Source: Tritrichomonas foetus (lineage: Eukaryota > Parabasalia > Tritrichomonadida > Tritrichomonadidae). Taken from it: a stretch of 24,154 bases of DNA. Shown here piece by piece: positions 1-9,441 of the stretch. The translations under genes and the position numbers were made by a program. The DNA lies in NCBI GenBank assembly GCA_001839685.1, contig MLAK01000555.1, positions 23,940-48,093 on the forward strand, read 5' to 3'. How positions within the stretch are numbered: the first letter of the stretch is position 1; each line of letters starts with the position of its first letter. The notes beneath the pieces are model-generated. The model was not told where the DNA came from. It saw only the letters and a program-made list of their open reading frames with translations, and did no database searches.

Positions 1-1
1 T

Positions 2-148
2 TATCCCTACTATGTGGACAGGGCAAAATCTTTCATCTGCCTTGAGATTTTAGAAATAACGTGTAATTTCGATAATTGTAATCAAGCGAATTTTGGCATT
101 TTTTATTGGTTGAGATCTATTCAGCAAAAATTCGTTGCTGTAAATTAA
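2..148 (+). CDS. Possible C-terminal fragment of an unidentified gene running in from the left edge
   Basis: One forward frame stays open for 48 codons from base 2 to a TAA at 146-148, with no start inside the window. The encoded stretch has mixed composition (Cys, Trp, Tyr and charged residues) rather than simple-sequence bias, so it could be the tail of a gene starting outside the window. In DNA this AT-rich a 48-codon open frame can arise by chance, and I recognise no family. The 195 bases between it and the next start would fit trichomonad intergenic spacing. Confidence 0.22.
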   Translation, partial: YPYYVDRAKSFICLEILEITCNFDNCNQANFGIFYWLRSIQQKFVAVN

Positions 149-343
149 GCATCAGAGAGTCGGGAAGTTGTTTCCAAGATTCGAAAAAGTTCAGTTTATT
201 TAATGAAAATAAACGTATTTCCAGGTTGTGTACTTTTTTGTGATCTTCGATCAAACGAATTTACCATTCAACCAAATATCAAATAGGTCAAAAAGTTGCC
301 ATGAAAGGCCAAATTAGGTCAAATTCGAATTTTCAAACAGACA

Positions 344-3300
344 ATGAAGCCTCTTGAAAAACTCAGGAAGCTCCAGACAGAATTGAAGAAATTTTCAAAT
401 GCACGTATTCCTGACGCAGCAAAGAAACATCTTTCTATTGCAATAAATTTCGATATCAATGAAAAAACAATTTTACCTTTAAATCCGCAATCTTCAATTC
501 CTGCCGCTTTTTCATTAATAGTTTCCAATCAAAAACTTGTGAAATCGCATTTATTATTGATTTCATCGATGATTGATGTTTTGGAATATTTCGATAATCA
601 ATCACTTCAAATAATCTTAAAAAGTATTGAACAAGTACTTTTTCAAATGGATGAAGATATTTCACTCAAATTACTGCAAACAATTCCAACATTTCTCATA
701 AAAAGTGTTTTTTCGTTTAATATAATTTCATCAATATTTTCAATTTCTGTTTCACTTATCACCCATGAAAATTCTCTTATTTCTACAACAGCATTTGCTT
801 CAACACAGCAAATGATAACGTTATTATTTGAATATGGGAAAAAAGTGAAAGTTGATCAAACAACATGTTGCAAAATTAAAGAGCAGCAATTCACTCATCC
901 AGTGTTTGCTGAGTCTTTTTTATTGCTTCGTGACTTTTCAAATTTAACGCAAAATAAGCAGCCGACTTTTATTCATGTTTCACCTTTTGCAGCAATTAAC
1001 GAAATGTGGGAATCAATTTTAATATCAAATCACAAATTTATTAAAATGTATCCTTTTTTATTAAAAATCATAGAAAAAACACTTCTCTTTTTAATAAACA
1101 CCTCAAATAATCAATCTCATAATCCAGCAAACAGCTCCAATCAAACTAAAAGTGAATCAAAAGTTTTATCTAATAACGTATCAAAAAATGTATCAAATAA
1201 ATTAACAGAGAAAGGTTCAAAAAATAATCCAAAATCTAAGTCATTAATTAATTCACATAATATTTCATATTTAAGTGCAACTTTCAGATATTTTTCAGAT
1301 TATTTTCCAGAAACGTCATGCAAATTCATTAATCAAATATTAAATAATAATTTAAGTTACGTTGATGTAGTTTTCTTACGATCAGTTCTGATAAGAAGGC
1401 CAGATTTATGCTTTATTTTTGATGTAGATTTGCTTAATAAATTATTCCAATATTTTTATTCTAATTGTGACGAAACCCAAAAGAAGCCACTTATCAACGC
1501 ATCACTATCTTCAATAGGCATCCACACTGCTTTATCCATGGATGATAAATCCAAGCAAACCTTCATCCGCAATTTTTCAATTGAAATTGCTATAATCGTA
1601 ATTTCTGCCTTCAACAGCTCCACTAACAATTCTAACAATAACAAAACCATAAATCATAGTAGCTCTGTAGAAAGTGTGAATAAGAGTGAAAATGAGCCTA
1701 ATTTGACAGAAAATTCATCAAATGAAAATTTGTCGAAGAATTTTTATAAAAATGAAGAAATTTCGAAAAAAATTGAATCAACATGGCAAGGAATTCTAGC
1801 AATTATTTTAAAAGGAATTCGCTTAAGTGATCCTTTAAATGTTGACATCATTTTCCGTGCTTTTAACCTTTTGTTGTCAATTAGTTCTCAATTCTGTATA
1901 AATGAGTGCAGCTCCATCCTTTTACGCATTCTTTGTGCGTTTGTAGCAAAACAAAAATTGTTTAGAGAAACTCTTCACCCATTAGAAAACTTATCAAATG
2001 CATTACTTCATTCAAATGTTGATGATCTCGGTTTTAAAAAGAAACGTGCAATTGCTTATCAAATGCTTTTATCGCTTTTATATAACAGTCCACACTTTTT
2101 CACGAAATTCTATCAACGGCTTTTTATTTCACTTGGAATGTATCCACATGCAAGTATTGATGCTCAATTCACTCAAAAAATATCAACTGATGAACTTTCA
2201 AAGATGTGTGTAGTTTTGTGTCAAGGAACACCATTTTGTATTAATTTTCTAAAAGATGTATTAGTTGTGAATAAAGAAAGATATGAATTTCTTTGGCCTT
2301 CAATAGTTGAACATATCCCAAAATGGCTTATTTCACCCGATTATGTTGATACAACACTAAATTTATTGAATGAAGTTTTGCTTCATTGTTTTGATGAATC
2401 TGTTTTAATAGTTTTAAATAAATCAATTGAATCGATCCATCCGAAGAAGAAAATTATTTTAATGAATCTCACCAGACAAATTTTAGCTCATTCTTCAAAT
2501 AAAATTGAAAATCGTTGGGGTGAACTACTTTCTGTTATTCAACCGTATCATTGTGGAAATGATTCTGAACTTTTAGGAACTGCTTTTGCTTCATTGAGTA
2601 TAATCTGTAATGATCATTTCCAAAAATTAAGTGAAAGCGATATGCAAGCATGTATTTCATCAGTCTTTGAATTTGCTGCGCAACGAGTTGATATAAATAT
2701 TGCCTTATCTTCTCTTGGTCTATTATGGGTAATCACGCCATTTATTCATCAAATTTCACGTTTTTGGAAAAGAATATTAAGTGAAACATTAATTCTTTTT
2801 AATGATCCAAGAAGTGATGTAGCAACATGTGCACTCAGAACATTCTTTTCATTACTTTCTTCAAATACTGGACAAATGCCAACTGATATTTATGATCATT
2901 TGATTGCTTCTTGTTTTATTCCATTATTAATGACATTTACTTCCTTTCGTGCTGAATCATGGGCTGTTCAACAGCTTGCACTCCTTGAAATCTGTCATTG
3001 TGCATGCTCATTCTGGCAACAATTTGAATCTAATCCACAATTCATTTCAAATTTTTGGCCACTTTTAATTGAAAAACAACAAAATTTTGTCATGAATTGC
3101 GAAAACCAAGAAACAAATGTTGCTGCACTTCAATTTTATGAAGAAGCTTTTAAATGTTCAAAAATTGATTCAACTTTACGAGAAGCAATTCTTTTAAGTT
3201 TCATTGGAGCTATTAATCATTTTATGACACATGAATCACCTGGTTCACTTGTAATTTCACGACTTGGAAGCTTTTTTGTTGCAACTCTTCCAACACAGAA

Positions 3301-4153
3301 AGAATATTTAACGAGCCGACAATTGGAACTTTGGCTTGGTGCAATTGAATCAATAGCTTTAATTTTACCATCAACAAGTTTTGTAAATTTGACAGCACAA
3401 AAAGTTATTGATTCTGCATTTTCTCTTTTCCCAATCAAAAATGAATTTGCTTTATCTATAATTCGAACATTATGTCGAATTTGTTCAAAAACACCTTGCA
3501 CACATTTACGGAATTCGATTTTCAATATTCTATCGAAAATTATTACTACAAAAGTTGAAAGATCGAACGTTTTTGAAATTATTCCAGAATGTTCCATATT
3601 ATTTGCTTTTAATGAAGCAGATAGTTTTATTAGATTAATTATTGATTTTGATTTTGAAATTACTGAACAAAATTGTCATCAATATTTTTATATCTTTAAT
3701 AAGATAAGTAAAAATGAAAAATATAATGAACAAGTGAAGAAAACTTTAATACAAGTCCTTCCAATGATTGATAATGGATCACAAATACATTTTTTAAATG
3801 AGAATTCCCACGATGTGAATCTTTTAATCACAATTTGGAATCGATTTTGTAATGACAATTCTTTTAATCAGCAATTCTTTGATACTTGTTCAATGATTAT
3901 TTTGAATCACATTTTTGAAAAAATGAAACCACAAGAAGATGAAAAAGTGATTCTTCAAATTTTAACGTTTATAGAAAAATCTGAAACCAAATTTGAAATT
4001 ATCGGTGATAATGAGAAATGTCAAAAATGGCACATTTATGGAGTGATTCCATATTTAGTTCAACTTTTAAATGATAGTAGAGAAAAGGTAAAAACGTTAT
4101 CGAGACAGGTGTTCAAAATCATTCATCAAGATCTAGGAAAACTAGTTCTTTAA
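344..4153 (+). CDS. MON2-like protein (DCB/HUS-type armadillo scaffold of Golgi-endosome trafficking), no Sec7 domain seen
   Basis: The 1269-residue, entirely helical product resembles MON2, a relative of the large Arf GEFs BIG/GBF that acts as a scaffold at the trans-Golgi and endosomes, often with a DOPEY partner. The N-terminus (about 1-170) matches the DCB layout: a first helix of the form L..L..EL..F.., then a SLKLLQTIPTFL segment near 107-118 and a TTAFASTQQM segment near 148-157, corresponding to the family's 'KLLQ' and 'TAxATxxQ' landmarks. Residues 186-250 (FAESFLLLRDFSNLT onward) match the start of the HUS-like region. Two Asn/Ser-rich linkers, near 253-306 and 420-470, interrupt the repeats. 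No Sec7 GEF module is visible, as expected for MON2. At 1269 residues it is shorter than yeast or human MON2 (over 1600). The ATG follows a TCAAACAG initiator-like stretch by about 8 bases. The stop codon overlaps TAAA, the trichomonad polyadenylation-type signal. Family assignment is by remembered motif pattern. A generic HEAT/ARM protein is the alternative. Confidence 0.7.
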   Translation: MKPLEKLRKLQTELKKFSNARIPDAAKKHLSIAINFDINEKTILPLNPQSSIPAAFSLIVSNQKLVKSHLLLISSMIDVLEYFDNQSLQIILKSIEQVLFQMDEDISLKLLQTIPTFLIKSVFSFNIISSIFSISVSLITHENSLISTTAFASTQQMITLLFEYGKKVKVDQTTCCKIKEQQFTHPVFAESFLLLRDFSNLTQNKQPTFIHVSPFAAINEMWESILISNHKFIKMYPFLLKIIEKTLLFLINTSNNQSHNPANSSNQTKSESKVLSNNVSKNVSNKLTEKGSKNNPKSKSLINSHNISYLSATFRYFSDYFPETSCKFINQILNNNLSYVDVVFLRSVLIRRPDLCFIFDVDLLNKLFQYFYSNCDETQKKPLINASLSSIGIHTALSMDDKSKQTFIRNFSIEIAIIVISAFNSSTNNSNNNKTINHSSSVESVNKSENEPNLTENSSNENLSKNFYKNEEISKKIESTWQGILAIILKGIRLSDPLNVDIIFRAFNLLLSISSQFCINECSSILLRILCAFVAKQKLFRETLHPLENLSNALLHSNVDDLGFKKKRAIAYQMLLSLLYNSPHFFTKFYQRLFISLGMYPHASIDAQFTQKISTDELSKMCVVLCQGTPFCINFLKDVLVVNKERYEFLWPSIVEHIPKWLISPDYVDTTLNLLNEVLLHCFDESVLIVLNKSIESIHPKKKIILMNLTRQILAHSSNKIENRWGELLSVIQPYHCGNDSELLGTAFASLSIICNDHFQKLSESDMQACISSVFEFAAQRVDINIALSSLGLLWVITPFIHQISRFWKRILSETLILFNDPRSDVATCALRTFFSLLSSNTGQMPTDIYDHLIASCFIPLLMTFTSFRAESWAVQQLALLEICHCACSFWQQFESNPQFISNFWPLLIEKQQNFVMNCENQETNVAALQFYEEAFKCSKIDSTLREAILLSFIGAINHFMTHESPGSLVISRLGSFFVATLPTQKEYLTSRQLELWLGAIESIALILPSTSFVNLTAQKVIDSAFSLFPIKNEFALSIIRTLCRICSKTPCTHLRNSIFNILSKIITTKVERSNVFEIIPECSILFAFNEADSFIRLIIDFDFEITEQNCHQYFYIFNKISKNEKYNEQVKKTLIQVLPMIDNGSQIHFLNENSHDVNLLITIWNRFCNDNSFNQQFFDTCSMIILNHIFEKMKPQEDEKVILQILTFIEKSETKFEIIGDNEKCQKWHIYGVIPYLVQLLNDSREKVKTLSRQVFKIIHQDLGKLVL

Positions 4154-5319
4154 AGCTAAAGTGTTTGAACAAAATATTGAAATACATTGAAACACGAATT
4201 GGTACTTCGTTTTGTCATGATTTATTAATTTTCCAATAGAGATTTTATATTAATAAATGTTTTTATTATGATCCATTTTTGGGATCTAATATATTTTGTA
4301 TCTTTATTTCCTTATTCATTTTGGTCCAAAATTTTTGGATTGAAAAGAAAATTCAGTATTATTGATTCATCTAATATTTTATTTTTTAATTTCTCTTGGA
4401 TATTTAAAATCAATCATATCCCCATGTAATTCCAAAAAAAAAAAAAAAAAAAAAAATTATTATGAGCGAAATATCTTCTTTTGAGATGAAATTCTGTAAG
4501 AAGAAAAAATCATAAAAATGATTTACAATGACTTTGACATGAATTAAAGAAAAGTAATACAGTCAAGAACATTCATGGAAATACTATATTGCAAATACTC
4601 TTCAACCAGATATGTTCAGAATAATTGGAGCAAAATTTTGGAATAAGTGAAGAGAGAAGATTTTAAACTTTTTCTTAATTTTTCATAATTTCTATATGTA
4701 AATAACATTCAATAAACAGAAAATAAATATCTTTTTGGAATATGCTTTTTTTTATCATAAATTACCGAATTTTAAAATTAAAACTAGAGGAATATTTTTT
4801 TCGATTCAATAATATTCATTCAATTTTTGGAAAAAAAAATCAATGAAAATTGCAATTTACTCCCAAATTACTTCCTCTGCATAAAACAATGGTGAACAAT
4901 CATTCAACGTTGAATTTCAATTTCAAATTTGAGAGCTGGTGTCAATCAATTTATTTATCAATAATTCAATAGTTTATATCGAAATTTACAATCAAAGCAT
5001 AGTTTCCTGGATAGTTTAGAAAAAGTTTATCAGCATATAGAAACATTTCTTAAGACATATTTATATTTTCAAAGAAAATTTATTTGGCCATTATATAAGA
5101 AACTCTAACTCAAAGTGTCCAAATCATAAACCAAATTTTAGTTAGAAGTATTGTTAATTTGAAATGAGTTAATAAATTAGAATTCAATTATTATCTATTC
5201 AATTCGATAATGTTTTTCATTTCCGACTATAAATTGTGAACTATCACAAAAGTATTGAAAATTTCCTTTGAAAATAAATATTATGTATTCAATTTAATTG
5301 AAAATTCACTTCAAAGGTG
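4154..5319. other. Intergenic gap with a poly(A) tract; no gene seen
   Basis: These 1.17 kb between two forward genes are very AT-rich, and I find no convincing open frame or RNA gene. The one notable element is an uninterrupted run of about 24 A at roughly 4434-4457, about 280 bases past the upstream stop. I see no direct repeats flanking the run that would mark it as the tail of a retroposed copy. The last ~100 bases hold the promoter of the kinase gene. Confidence 0.6.
5306..5310 (+). promoter_or_regulatory. Initiator-like element (TCACT) of the kinase gene
   Basis: TCACT fits the trichomonad initiator consensus TCAYW, in which transcription starts at the A. Its A (5308) lies 12 bases before the ATG at 5320, within the short leader length known for trichomonad mRNAs. 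This supports the ATG at 5320 over the GTG at 5317. Confidence 0.5.
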
Positions 5320-6426
5320 ATGAATGAAAGCTTAAACGTGAGGGCACCCGTTGAAATCAATGGTTATATTTTACTGGCTGAAATTGGGCGTGGCTCAACT
5401 GGATGTGTCAGAATTGCACGAGAAGCTCAAACGAGTGAAGATTACTGCGTCAAAATAGTTCCTAAAAATACCATCGTAACTGCCGAAGATCGCGCTTTCT
5501 TCAATCGAGAAATTGAAACTATGCGTGGCCTCAGTCATCAGAATATTGTCGAATTTATAGATTTCTGCGAAGACGAAAATAATTATTATCTTTTCATGGA
5601 ATATTGTCGCGGAATGTCACTTCAACAAATTGTTTCGAACGATGGAGCGCTTGCGGAAAAAGCCATTCAAGTCGTTTTCCGGCAACTTATTTCCGCACTC
5701 AATTATTTGCATTCCAAAAACGTCGCCCATCGTGATATAAAGCCCGAAAACATCATCATTAATTGTGGGCCAAACGGATGCATTACCAATTCCAGTTTGA
5801 AACTCGTCGATTTCGGATTATGCACAGATAATTCAAATCAACTCCGCGAGACCTTCTGCGGAAGTCCAGCTTACGCAGCCCCAGAGTGCATCTGCAGGAG
5901 ACCCTACGACGCCAAAGAGAGCGATGTTTGGTCGGCTGGCGTCGTTTTATATGTCATGGCGGTTGGACAGCTTCCTTGGAAAATCAACAATATGAATCAT
6001 ATGATCAGACAAATTGTTGATGGGAAATATTCCATACCATCTTTCCTAAATCCACAACTGCAGAATTTAATCAGATCGATGATGAACCTTGACCCGAAGG
6101 AGAGGCCATCGCCACACATGATTCTTTCTTCACCTTTCTTAAGAGTAGTCGTTCCTGTAATGAGGCCTGTCGTACCAGCAAGGCATAAACGTGTTCCAAT
6201 GAGAAAATCTATGCCGTTGACTAAAAACCAGACAAGCCCAATGTTTGAAAATCATATTGCAGTGACACCACCAACTTCTTCACGAAGACATACTTATCAA
6301 AGACTTCATCTCCACAAAACCGTTTCCACAGACAACTTAATTCTTCAAAAGGAAAGAGAGAAACCCCCCTCTCCACCAATTGGGAACCACATTTCGCCAC
6401 ATGTGAGAAAGATTGTTCCGATTTGA
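5320..6426 (+). CDS. Serine/threonine protein kinase, CAMK group (SNF1/AMPK/MARK-like)
   Basis: This 368-residue kinase should transfer phosphate from ATP to Ser/Thr of unknown substrates in the cytosol or nucleus. All hallmark residues are present: glycine loop GRGSTGCV (23-30), ATP-anchoring Lys45, helix-C Glu64, catalytic HRDIKPEN (137-144, Asp139), DFG (164-166), activation segment TFCGSPAYAAPE (178-189) and DVWSAGVVLY in subdomain IX. The GSPAYAAPE and DVWSxGVxLY forms are typical of the CAMKL (SNF1, MARK, NIM1) branch. The domain ends near residue 265. The remaining ~100 residues are Pro-, Arg- and Ser-rich with no UBA or KA1 domain I can recognise, so subfamily is uncertain. An in-frame GTG precedes the ATG, but the ATG with its upstream TCACT is the natural start. 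The gene is visibly more GC-rich than its neighbours, which may reflect codon bias of a well-expressed gene. Confidence 0.93.
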   Translation: MNESLNVRAPVEINGYILLAEIGRGSTGCVRIAREAQTSEDYCVKIVPKNTIVTAEDRAFFNREIETMRGLSHQNIVEFIDFCEDENNYYLFMEYCRGMSLQQIVSNDGALAEKAIQVVFRQLISALNYLHSKNVAHRDIKPENIIINCGPNGCITNSSLKLVDFGLCTDNSNQLRETFCGSPAYAAPECICRRPYDAKESDVWSAGVVLYVMAVGQLPWKINNMNHMIRQIVDGKYSIPSFLNPQLQNLIRSMMNLDPKERPSPHMILSSPFLRVVVPVMRPVVPARHKRVPMRKSMPLTKNQTSPMFENHIAVTPPTSSRRHTYQRLHLHKTVSTDNLILQKEREKPPSPPIGNHISPHVRKIVPI

Positions 6427-6971
6427 TTGATATTTGTGTTTTTTGTTTTTATTTATAATGAATTTCAGATTGTTTTGTATATATTATATGTTATTATTTT
6501 GTTTTTTAGCTGGTTTGATTAGCCCTAATCAGCTTATTTACAATAAAGATGTGGTTGATAATCTTTGTTTTCCCATTTTTTTTGATTCGTTCATAAAATA
6601 GTATTCATCTAATTTCTTTCTCTTTATTTTTTGAACAATATCATAGCTAGCTCTTTTTTTGATGTTGATGATCGATCTAATTCAATGCAAACATTCATCA
6701 ACACTCTTGATACAATCAAAAATAATTACGAAGTTTCACACTTGTCCAAGTGACATGAAAAAGAATGCAAATTTGATATTGGGTGAGTATATTCATGTGT
6801 GATTCGATTTGAATAATTATAAAATGTGAAAATAGGATTGAAAGTGAAGTGCATATGATATTTATTATTAAAAACATTAATCTAAGTTTTCTATCGTATA
6901 TTGTCTTGGAAGCCATCAAAAGTTTGATGCAAATCAAACATTTGAAATATTCCAATACTTAGGTATTCGTC
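6427..6971. other. Gap between convergent genes, with a short perfect hairpin at 6516-6531
   Basis: The 545 bases separate the ends of the forward kinase gene and the reverse gene at 6972. An inverted repeat, TGATTAG-CC-CTAATCA (6516-6531), lies 90 bases past the kinase stop, embedded in T-rich sequence. It could form a hairpin in the 3' region, but no role is known. A 79-codon reverse frame at 6716-6955 reads as low-complexity hydrophobic sequence and is not called. Confidence 0.5.
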
Positions 6972-7598
6972 TCAAAAGTTTGGATCCTCTTTTATTGGCT
7001 CTTTGGGTAGCTTCTGTAGGGCTTCGTCCAGTTTACACCAGGCGATGTGAATGTCATAAATTGAGAAATACATTTCCATTTGTTTTTCTATTTCTGCAAT
7101 AATTCCTTTTAATTTTCTTTTATTTGAATTTATGATATTGATCATGGAAAATTCATCATCAACTTTTTGAGATAATTCTTTCAATGTCAGAAAAAATGAT
7201 TCATTTGGTTTCGAAATACATGCAATAATTGGCAGGAATTGCATTAAACTGTTTATCTTACTTGTTACTGCTGGTTTTTGGGCGCTTTTTGCGATTTCTG
7301 TGAGATTTTTTATGTGATTATAAAGCGTGTCTTGAATTGGGTTATAAATTACGTTATATAGCATCAAACGATTCTTTGTCATTACGGTTTTGAAAGTCTC
7401 TATCAACGAATTTATTTCATCTTGTTGCTTATCTTGAAAAGTTTTATCCGAATTTATCAAGGATTCAAAATTGATGACCTCTTCGAGAAACTGAGTGTAT
7501 TCTGGTTTAACGTATGCTGAAAACTCTTTTTTCGTTGTTACTGTTTTTAACTCTCGAACGAGCTCTTTGCAAAATGGTAAAATACTCATGCATTCCAT
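6972..7598 (-). CDS. Hypothetical helical protein, possibly BAR-like; probably the 3' part of a longer, frame-disrupted gene
   Basis: The open frame encodes 208 residues, almost all amphipathic helix, with a lysine/glutamate pattern that could form the long bent helices of a BAR-type membrane-curving domain. The family call is weak. The in-frame stop upstream is at 7632-7634, so the ATG at 7598 is the first available start. Coding-like sequence appears to continue upstream in other frames: an overlapping frame is open from about 7683 across this start (it contains ILPFCQKIEHDI), and a third frame runs from ATG 7819 or 7786 to a TGA at 7676-7678. Removing one base near 7681-7685 (a five-base homopolymer) and one near 7600-7634 would join them into roughly 270-280 residues, a usual BAR size. 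It converges on the kinase gene and is divergent to the phosphatase gene. It may be a pseudogene, a sequencing-error casualty, or a short real gene. Confidence 0.5.
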   Translation of the reverse strand: MECMSILPFCKELVRELKTVTTKKEFSAYVKPEYTQFLEEVINFESLINSDKTFQDKQQDEINSLIETFKTVMTKNRLMLYNVIYNPIQDTLYNHIKNLTEIAKSAQKPAVTSKINSLMQFLPIIACISKPNESFFLTLKELSQKVDDEFSMINIINSNKRKLKGIIAEIEKQMEMYFSIYDIHIAWCKLDEALQKLPKEPIKEDPNF

Positions 7599-8046
7599 AT
7601 AACTTTTTCTGAATTGATTTGTCGAATGCTTTTATGTCATGTTCTATTTTCTGACAAAAAGGCAATATGGCATCGTCAACTTTTTAATGGATATTTTTTT
7701 AGACAAAAAAAAAATTCTTCAAGTAATTGTTCGTAACAGTTGGGTTCATGACTTTGAGGGAAAATAAAATGTCGACAACTAGGCATTGTCTTACGTGGTA
7801 CACATAATGTAATTCTCATTTTTGATGTGGTGAGATTATCAATTAGAATGATGTTAACATTATTGAAAATGAATTGAAATATCTGATCAAATAAAATCTG
7901 AAATATAACTGCTAACGGTAATTCGATGGAAAATTAACTTCTGATATCATAGAAAAATTTGAAGGTATATATATTTCTTGGAATTACACATAATTCAATC
8001 TGAAAATAATCATTCAATTATTGAAATATAATTTGTTATTATTCAG

Positions 8047-8952
8047 ATGGAGCAAAACAACGATTCTCATCTTCAAAGGAGCAACTCTGTAAAAAACGAG
8101 AGCAGCCCTGGACTCACCCCAGGCGGCAATGACAATCAGCTCATTAAGCGATACTCCCTTGACCCGAAACAAATTCAAGCGCTCGAAAGTGAAATCAATC
8201 TAGTCATGCAATTGGACCCACAGCAAAATATACTCGCTTCTATCAACCGACAATCAACAACCGATATACCATTCAGCACAGACATCATCGAAGCGCAGAT
8301 GGAAATTCTAAAAGAGAATTCCAAAAAGTCAGTTTGTTGCGGTGGAAAAGCTAGAGTCGAAAACGGAATTCCAAACAGACCTTATTCGGATTATTCAATT
8401 ATGCATAACTCTGAAAAATTATTGCCGCCAATTGAAGATACCTCCAAAAATACGTTAGTTATTGATCTGGATGAAACTTTAGTTCATTCTTCATTTGCTG
8501 AAATGAAAGGTTCAGATTTTTCATTTGTTTTAAATCTGGAACCCCAGCCTTACACAATTTATGTAAGGGTTCGACCTTTTGCTGAAGAATTTATTGACAA
8601 ACTTTCAGAATATTACGAACTTGTTATTTTTACAAACAGTGAACAAAAATATTCTGAAGAAGTTATTTCTAGGCTTGATAAAAACAACAAAGTGAAGCAC
8701 AGGCTCTTCAAAAATTCACTTGTTGATTTAAATGGAGCAGAAGTGAAGGACCTTTCTTTACTTGATCGTGAATTGAAAAGAACCATTATAATTGACAATA
8801 ATCCATTTTCATATCTACTTCACCCATACAACGCAGTGCCTGTGACAACGTGGTATAAAGACAAAGAGGAGAAAGAACTGCAGACAATTATGGAATTCCT
8901 CATTGAGAATAGCAAATCAACAGATGTTTATTCTTTCCTTGTACAAAAATAA
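8047..8952 (+). CDS. NLI-interacting-factor / FCP1-SCP-type HAD phosphatase
   Basis: The 301-residue product is a HAD-superfamily protein phosphatase of the SCP/FCP1 class, enzymes best known for removing phosphate from Ser of the RNA polymerase II C-terminal domain and from other phosphoproteins. The catalytic loop IDLDETLVHSS sits at 139-149. Asp140 is the nucleophile, Asp142 the acid/base, and Thr144 completes DxDxT. Downstream are VRVRPFAEEFI, a YELVIFTNS motif (the usual FTAS Ser/Thr position), a VKDLSLL segment, and TIIIDNNPFSY, the DNxP motif that binds Mg2+. The first ~130 residues are a Ser/Asn/Gln-rich extension containing VCCGG (95-99 region), reminiscent of the palmitoylated Cys pair in human SCP1. 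No BRCT domain is present, so it is SCP/CTDSPL-like rather than full FCP1. A TCATT initiator-like site lies at 8010-8014. The stop codon overlaps a TAAA signal. Confidence 0.92.
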   Translation: MEQNNDSHLQRSNSVKNESSPGLTPGGNDNQLIKRYSLDPKQIQALESEINLVMQLDPQQNILASINRQSTTDIPFSTDIIEAQMEILKENSKKSVCCGGKARVENGIPNRPYSDYSIMHNSEKLLPPIEDTSKNTLVIDLDETLVHSSFAEMKGSDFSFVLNLEPQPYTIYVRVRPFAEEFIDKLSEYYELVIFTNSEQKYSEEVISRLDKNNKVKHRLFKNSLVDLNGAEVKDLSLLDRELKRTIIIDNNPFSYLLHPYNAVPVTTWYKDKEEKELQTIMEFLIENSKSTDVYSFLVQK

Positions 8953-9383
8953 AATTTTCTTCTTTATTGGTGAATAAATTCACCTTTGAATAAGGTCAAT
9001 TACAAATTGTCAAATTCACAAACATGTTCAAAATTCTTTGGGATTCGATTTTAAACTATTCGATTTCACAATACGAAAATCACCAATGATAAGCTTTAAA
9101 ACTATAGTTGAAAACTTTTTTGGTGAATTTATGCCGAAACAAAAAATAATAATAATTTTATTTTATATGATGGTAAAGAATTTGTTTGTGCTATTGCAAT
9201 CTGGGTGAAAAGCACTTGTATGTTATTAACTTTTATAGTATATTTATAGTAATAAAGATTTAATTAGGATATCTTTATTCGTTTTCTTTTTTGTTTTTCT
9301 TTGTTTTTTACATTTTAACATTCATATTCATGATATTTTGTTAATACTGCTTACTTACTAGCAAAAGCTATGAGATTTATTTA
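8953..9383. other. Intergenic DNA left of the transposon
   Basis: These 431 AT-rich bases follow the phosphatase stop and end at the TA dinucleotide (9382-9383) next to the transposon's first base. I see no gene or RNA. Before the insertion this stretch would have continued directly into the bases after 13318, upstream of the Tom22-like gene. Confidence 0.5.
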
Positions 9384-9410
9384 CCCCAAAATCGCAAACT
9401 TTTCCCCTTT
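9384..9410 (+). repeat. Left terminal inverted repeat of the transposon
   Basis: The repeat begins CCCCAAAATCGCAAAC and continues through TTTTCCCCTTT. Compared with the reverse complement of 13290-13316, only positions 12 and 14 differ over 27 bases. It directly follows a TA dinucleotide at 9382-9383. Confidence 0.88.
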
Positions 9411-9441
9411 CTGTTTTACAAGATATGGTTATAATTCGACG

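Noticed and set aside
3217..3597. Reverse 126-codon frame within the MON2-like gene
   Set aside because: It lies wholly inside a long, motif-supported forward gene and shows no family features.
5317..5319. GTG as start codon of the kinase
   Set aside because: It directly precedes an ATG that has a TCACT initiator 12 bases upstream, and GTG starts are not expected in this eukaryote.
6516..6531. Hairpin after the kinase gene as an intrinsic terminator
   Set aside because: The stem is only 7 bp and AT-rich, and RNA polymerase II genes in protists do not use bacterial-type terminators.
6716..6955. Reverse 79-codon hydrophobic frame
   Set aside because: Its Ile/Leu/Phe-rich composition is what AT-rich spacer gives by chance. 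There is no promoter motif and no similarity I recognise.
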